From contig NC_083340.1 in NCBI RefSeq assembly GCF_019175385.1, positions 15,016,336 to 15,080,335 of the forward strand: a stretch of DNA of 64,000 bases, read 5' to 3'. Below the pieces are notes generated by a model. That model was not told where the DNA came from, ran no database searches, and saw nothing but the letters and a program-made list of their open reading frames with translations. Source of the stretch: Lycium barbarum. Taxonomy: Eukaryota > Streptophyta > Magnoliopsida > Solanales > Solanaceae. Below, piece after piece: positions 58,760 to 64,000 of the stretch. Position 1 is the first letter of the stretch; every line of letters begins with the position of its first letter. The position numbers were made by a program, and so were the translations under genes.

Positions 58760-61233
58760 CAATTTAATAAAAAAAAAAATTGTGGGCCCCATAATTTTAT
58801 GGTATATATATATCCGTTCCAATTTTAAAAAAAAATTATGGGCCCCATATATATCAAACAACAATTAATATTAAAAAAATAGTGCAAATTAATAATGTCA
58901 AAAAAAAAAAGTGCAAATTAATAATGTCAAAAAAAAAAAAGTGCACTCCATATTAAAAAATCAAACAATATTCATGTAATTTCCAAAGTATCTCATTAAG
59001 TCAATAATGATGGATTCATTGCCACGTGCGTATTCGTAGCAAACACTAATATAATAAAGTTTTAAATACGGAGCATAAACTACAATGTTATATTAATCGT
59101 GTTTTGAACATAGTAATCAATGTATATATAAAAATTGTGGGCCCCACCCATATATATTAAAAACAACAACTAATATAAAAAAAAATTGTGGGGCCCACAA
59201 TTCTATGGTATATATATATATCCGTTCCAATTTTTAAAAAAAGTTATGGGCCCCATATATATCAAACAACAACTAATATTAAAAAAATAGTGCAAATTAA
59301 TAATGTCAAAAAAAAATGCACCCCATATTAAAAAATCAAACAATATTCATGTAATTTTCAAAGTATCTCATTAAGTCAATAATGATGGATTAATTGCCAC
59401 GTGCGTATTCGTAGCAAACACTAATATAATAAAGTTTTAAATACGGAGCACAAACTACAATGTTATATTAATCGTGTTTTGAACATAGTATCCCATGTAT
59501 ATATATATATATATATATTATATGCATAAAAATAGTGCAAACTAATAATGTCCAAAAGGGTGGGCCCCATACTAAACAACACCAAGCAATATAAAAAATC
59601 AAAATAAAAAAAGAAGAAACTATATAAAGCATGGGTTTAGACCCATGCTTCGTCGTCCGTTGTCCCTTAAAAAAAAGGGTGGGCCCCATATTAAATAACA
59701 TCGAGCAATAAAAAAAAGGAAGAAAAAAAAGTGGAACTCACCATCTCCAAACTCATGGGGAAAAAAAAGTGGACCCTATATTATCAAAATCAAGCAATAT
59801 CAAAAAAAAAAAAAAAAAAAGTGAACCCCATATTAAAAAAAATATAATGTTAAAAAAAAAGTGTTGGCTTTGTATTCGTAGCAAACACTAATATAATAAA
59901 GTTTTAGATACGGAGCACAAACTACAATGTTATATTAATCTTGTTTTGAACATAGTATATGTATATATATTATATGCATAAAAATAGTACAAACTAATAA
60001 TGTAAAAAAAAAAAAGTGCATCCCATAAAGGGTGGGCCTCATACTAAATAACATCAAGAAATATATATATAAAAAAAAAAATTGGAACCCACCGTCTCCA
60101 AACTCACTGTAAAAAAAAAAAAAAATGGACCCCATATTAACAAAATCAAACAATATCAAAAAAAAAAAAAGTGAACCCTACATTAAAAAAAAAAAAATAA
60201 TGTCAAAAAAAAAGTGCAGACTTTGTATTCGTAGTAAACACTAATATACTAAAGTTTTAGATACGGAGTACAAACTACAATGTTATATTAATCGTGTTTT
60301 GAACATAGTGTATATATATATATATATATATATATATGCATAAAAATAGTGCAAATTAATAATGTCAAAAAAAAAAGTGCACTCCATATTAAAAAAATCA
60401 AACAATATTCATGTAATTTCCAAAGTATCTCATTAAGTCAATAATGATGGATTCATTGCCACGTGCGTATCAATCCATTAGTGGGAGCAAATAAAATTGC
60501 TTTTCTTCAAAAAGTTAAGTAGTCAAACCATACAGTTTTTTATTTTTATTTTTTATATTAGCCTGAGATCTAATCTAGATATTAAACTGTTGTATTTGCT
60601 ATTCCGCCATGTCATTTATTTGTTATGTTCACTAAAATAAATATACTTAAAATATTTATATTTTAAAATAACATAGAATTTAATTACTTTTTTCTTTTTA
60701 TTCTTACTCTAATAAATGTGAAAAGAGATTAATGTCGTAAAAAATATATATATATATCAAATGGAGATCAAATAATGAATAAGGTAAATTAGTCAAATTA
60801 TAATTCTAATCGACGTTTTCTTAAAAACCATGCAAAAGACAACATGACAAGTAAAATGAGCTAAACCGAGAATATTTACCAAAAATTAAAAAATAGTATT
60901 TCTTCGTTTAAATAGAAAATTAATTTCTACTTTGTTTCATTTTAAACATGTAAAATTAATTTAATAATTTGAATTAGAATTATCCAAATCAAAATTTGAT
61001 AAAAAATAATAAGTATTTTATACCTTTAAATTAATCGAATTAAAATTGAAAGTATCAACTGATGCTTAAATATTGCTATTGTTTTATCTCAAAGAGAGGA
61101 AAATAATTTCCTTTTAAACAAGTCTTCTCTTTTAAAAAATATTAATAAATTTGGCGATTTTGTATTCGTAGCAAACATTAATATAATAAAATCTTAGATA
61201 CGGAGCACAAACTACAATGTTATATTAATCGTG

Positions 61234-61304
<71 letters not shown>

Positions 61305-61359
61305 CATACACATAGATGCACTATAATCTAAAGTGTTGGGCCCGTACTAGACCGTCTAG
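58760..61359 (+). mobile_element. Helitron-like non-autonomous element, copy 2
   Basis: Same family as 34986-37604: five TACGGAGCACAAACTACAAT modules (near 59067, 59447, 59908, 60260, 61198), GTGGGCCCCATATT blocks and a shared unique stretch (60920-61150 with 37185-37420). The end GGGCCCGTAC...CTAG|T (61338-61360) has lost the right arm of the hairpin. No transposase. Confidence 0.6.
61235..61301. repeat. (TA)n microsatellite
   Basis: About 33 uninterrupted TA units inside the Helitron-like element. Confidence 0.95.
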
Positions 61360-61360
61360 T

Positions 61361-62039
61361 AATATAAAAAGAGACTAAAGAGTAATATGAAAACTAATAA
61401 GGGAAATGTACAATTTAGAAAACTTGCAGCAATGTGTAATCTTAAACATGTTAGCCAGTCCATCCACAATCGCTACATATAGAAACCTAGAACTAGAAAG
61501 AGGGACCGAGCCGTAACCCCAGTCATCCTAATTCCATATACACCAATCAACCTTAGAGCTAAGATCCTAGACGCAAAAATCAGCAAAGGGCCAAAGGCAT
61601 AAACAAAAGAAGGCAGCTACACATACACATCATCCTGGTTCGAGGCTCCTATCATTGCTGTTCCGTTTTCTCTGTATCAGAAGAATTTATTGGAGTTGGA
61701 GTGTTGGCTTGTTGATGAATTCTCGTGGTTAGTTTGTGGTGATTAACTGTTTCATTATGTATAGGGGGATGTTGCAGTAGTGAATTTAAACATCACAGTT
61801 GGTTTATGCTTATCGTTAGACCCTAGGTTGTTGAGTTGTAAATAAGATGATGGATTTTAAAAGTGTATTTGCGCATTATTGATCTGAAGATGATGTTTTA
61901 TCTTATATTCTTGAATATTTTAGGAAAAGAAATATCTGAGCTGAATTGTGGTGATTGATAATCCAAAATGGCAATTCTTGAACAAGTATTTGAATCAAAT
62001 GTAATGGTTCGTTTCTGAAATTTCTGCACTTCCATAGGT
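61361..62039 (+). promoter_or_regulatory. upstream region and leader of the PPR gene
   Basis: Probable 5' region without coding sequence. A TTCCATAG text ends two bases before the ATG and may be an intron acceptor. An in-frame TGA at about 62016 precedes the start. Confidence 0.45.
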
Positions 62040-64000
62040 ATGTTAAAAAGGCCGAAACTTTTGATTCACATGCGTGAAGAGCTAGTAGGATCTCTGTATA
62101 AGAACACTACTTTTGCATTTTGTACTTGTGTGACTGATGACAAGTGTGGTAATAATGCTAAAGAAAGGGACGATGGGTCGGAGTCTGAGAATGAATGGGA
62201 AAGATTACTTGAGCCTTTTGACTTCAAACAACTCCAAAGATCACTTAATAAAATTACCCCGTATCAGCTCAATAAATTATTGGCACTACCTTTGGATGTA
62301 CCAACATCGTTGGAGCTATTCCACTGGGCCGGTAGCCAGACAAGCTATTGCCACTCATTTTATGTCTACTATACTTTGATTGACAAACTTGGCGCTGCCA
62401 AGGAATTTAAGATTATAGATCAATTATTATCACAGATGAAAGCCGAAGGGGTAGTTTTCAAAGAGTCCCTCTTTATTATGATAATGAGGCATTACGGAAG
62501 AGCTGGTTTACCAGGGCAAGCAACTAGAATACTATTGGATATGTGGAATACTTTCTCTTGTGAACCCACATTTAAGTCATACAATCAAGTGTTGGATATT
62601 CTGTTGGCTGGAAATTGTCCAAAAGTTGCTCCAAATGTATTTTATGAAATGTTGGGGAAAGGTATTTCCCCTTCTGTATTCACTTTTGCTCGAGTGATAC
62701 AAGCATTTTGTATAGTCAATGAGGTAGACTCTGCTTGTTCACTTCTTAAAGACATGACAAAACATGGGTGTGTACCAAATTCAGTAATTTACCAGATTCT
62801 TATTCATGCACTTTCAAAGTCTAATCGGGTAAATGATGCATTGAAACTTTTGGAGGAGATGTTTCTTATGGGTTGCATACCCGACGTCAATACTTTCAAT
62901 GACATTATCCATGGGCTTTGTCGAGCTGATAGGATTCATGAGGCCGCAAAACTGGTTGATCGGATGCTTCTTCGAGGTTTCACCCCCGATGCTATAACTT
63001 ATGGCTTTCTGATGCATGCTTTATGTCGAACAGGGAGAGTTGATGAAGCACAGGTTCTGCTCAATAAAGCACCTGAACATAATAATGTCCTCTTTAATAC
63101 GTTGATCAATGGCTATGTGACTAATGGACGGTTTGATGAAGCAAAATCCATTCTTAATGAGAACATGTTGATTAAAGGTTATCAACCAGATATTTATACA
63201 TACAACATTTTGATTCGAGGTCTTTGTAAGAAGGGAATTTTGTCATCGGCTCATGAAGTTGTTAACGAAATGTCATCCAAAGGTTGCAAGCCAAATGCGA
63301 TCACGTACACTAACTTGATTGATGGCTTCTCCAAGGCTGGCCGTCTACAGGAAGCTTATGACCTTGTCACTGAGATGTCAGCAAAAGGTCTCAGCCTAAA
63401 TATAGTTGGTTATAACTCTCTTATATCAGCTTTGAGTAAACAAGGAATGATCCAACAGGCGTTAGAAATTTTTGGCGATATGTCGAGCAACGGATGTAAA
63501 CCAGACATTTTTACATTCAATGCTTTGATTTTAGGCTTTTGCAAGGTTGACAAGATGGATGAAGCGTTGGGGACATACCGAGATATGTTCCTGGAAGGAG
63601 TTATTGCGAATACAGTTACATACAACACGTTGATTCATGCTTTCTTGAGGAAAGGTAAAACCCAAGAGGCGCTTAAGCTTGTAAATGATATGTTATTCAG
63701 AGGATGTCCCCTTGATGAAATCACATACAATGGCCTCGTAAAAACACTTTGCAACGATGGAGCAGTTGAGAGAGCATTAGGACTTTTTGAAGAAATGATG
63801 AGAAAGAGAACAAAACCTAATCATGTAACGTGCAACATCTTGATCAACGGCTTTTGTAGAATAGGTAAGGTTCAAAATGCCCTCGAGTTTCTCAGAGACC
63901 TGGTACATCGTGGATTGACTCCTGATATAGTGACATACAACAGTCTAATAAATGGCCTTTGTAAGACTGGTCGAATTCGAGAAGCTCAGAACCTCTTTGA
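62040..64000 (+). CDS. P-class pentatricopeptide repeat protein, 3' end beyond the window
   Basis: PPR proteins bind organellar RNA one base per repeat and act in RNA stability, splicing or editing; most go to mitochondria or plastids. The frame from ATG 62040 is open for 653 codons to the edge, with no intron. The N terminus (LKRPKLLIHMREELVGSLYK) is basic enough for an organellar targeting peptide. WERLLEPFDFKQLQRSLNKI and the following text match the region before the repeats of Arabidopsis At5g64320, the relative I recognise from memory. At least a dozen 35-residue repeats follow, for example TYNILIRGLCKKGILSSAHE and TFNALILGFCKVDKMDEALG. The near-identical fragment at 49923-50750 predicts the missing end. 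No lesion seen. Confidence 0.9.
   Translation, partial: MLKRPKLLIHMREELVGSLYKNTTFAFCTCVTDDKCGNNAKERDDGSESENEWERLLEPFDFKQLQRSLNKITPYQLNKLLALPLDVPTSLELFHWAGSQTSYCHSFYVYYTLIDKLGAAKEFKIIDQLLSQMKAEGVVFKESLFIMIMRHYGRAGLPGQATRILLDMWNTFSCEPTFKSYNQVLDILLAGNCPKVAPNVFYEMLGKGISPSVFTFARVIQAFCIVNEVDSACSLLKDMTKHGCVPNSVIYQILIHALSKSNRVNDALKLLEEMFLMGCIPDVNTFNDIIHGLCRADRIHEAAKLVDRMLLRGFTPDAITYGFLMHALCRTGRVDEAQVLLNKAPEHNNVLFNTLINGYVTNGRFDEAKSILNENMLIKGYQPDIYTYNILIRGLCKKGILSSAHEVVNEMSSKGCKPNAITYTNLIDGFSKAGRLQEAYDLVTEMSAKGLSLNIVGYNSLISALSKQGMIQQALEIFGDMSSNGCKPDIFTFNALILGFCKVDKMDEALGTYRDMFLEGVIANTVTYNTLIHAFLRKGKTQEALKLVNDMLFRGCPLDEITYNGLVKTLCNDGAVERALGLFEEMMRKRTKPNHVTCNILINGFCRIGKVQNALEFLRDLVHRGLTPDIVTYNSLINGLCKTGRIREAQNLF

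Overview
This is plant nuclear DNA, most likely from a solanaceous species. The evidence is intron-rich genes with GT-AG introns, AT-rich intergenic DNA, dense LTR retrotransposons, MITEs and Helitron-like repeats, and host families such as TSR2, Argonaute, an HSP20-like RTM2 relative and P-class PPR. The family assignment rests on repeat types remembered from Solanaceae; the species is not determined.

Layout. 1-2821 is the 3' part of a long LTR cut by the window edge. 5223-10161 (+) is a complete four-exon TSR2 gene for 40S ribosome biogenesis, with site II promoter motifs upstream. 11185-22849 is a structurally complete Ty3/gypsy Tat-lineage retrotransposon: 5-bp target-site duplication (TSD) ATGAT, LTRs differing at about 10 sites, and gag, protease, RT, two RNase H domains and integrase. 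It also carries a spliced antisense accessory gene. It is coding-dead through two frameshifts and three nonsense codons. 24377-29312 (-) is a 22-exon AGO4-clade Argonaute pseudogene whose 3' flank is tandemly duplicated.

32640-40880 is repeat-rich: AT tandem repeat, nested Stowaway-like MITE, a Helitron-like element with a hairpin-CTAG end (to 37604), and two more MITEs. 40884-45527 (-) is an internally deleted relative of the first retrotransposon, bounded by TSD ATGCT. A PPR-like exon fragment follows (45528-45729). 46826-48543 (-) is a complete two-exon RTM2-like gene: small-heat-shock domain plus C-terminal membrane anchor. 49923-50750 is a 5'-truncated copy of the PPR gene that starts at 62040 and runs off the right edge.

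51368-55207 holds two adjacent probable solo LTRs. 56136-57420 (-) is a probable small gene joining a viroplasmin/RNase H1 N-terminal fold to a Cys-rich zinc motif, with a tandemly duplicated last exon. A chloroplast trnY-GUA fragment lies at 57630-57714. 58760-61359 is a second copy of the Helitron-like family.

The intact host genes (TSR2, the RTM2-like gene, the PPR gene) are unrelated single genes and form no pathway together. The most noteworthy items are the spliced antisense gene of the Tat element, the Argonaute pseudogene with five separate lesions, the viroplasmin-zinc gene with duplicated exons, the LTR minisatellite that changed copy number after insertion, and two Helitron-like minisatellite arrays. 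I see no strong evidence of a wholly new biological system.
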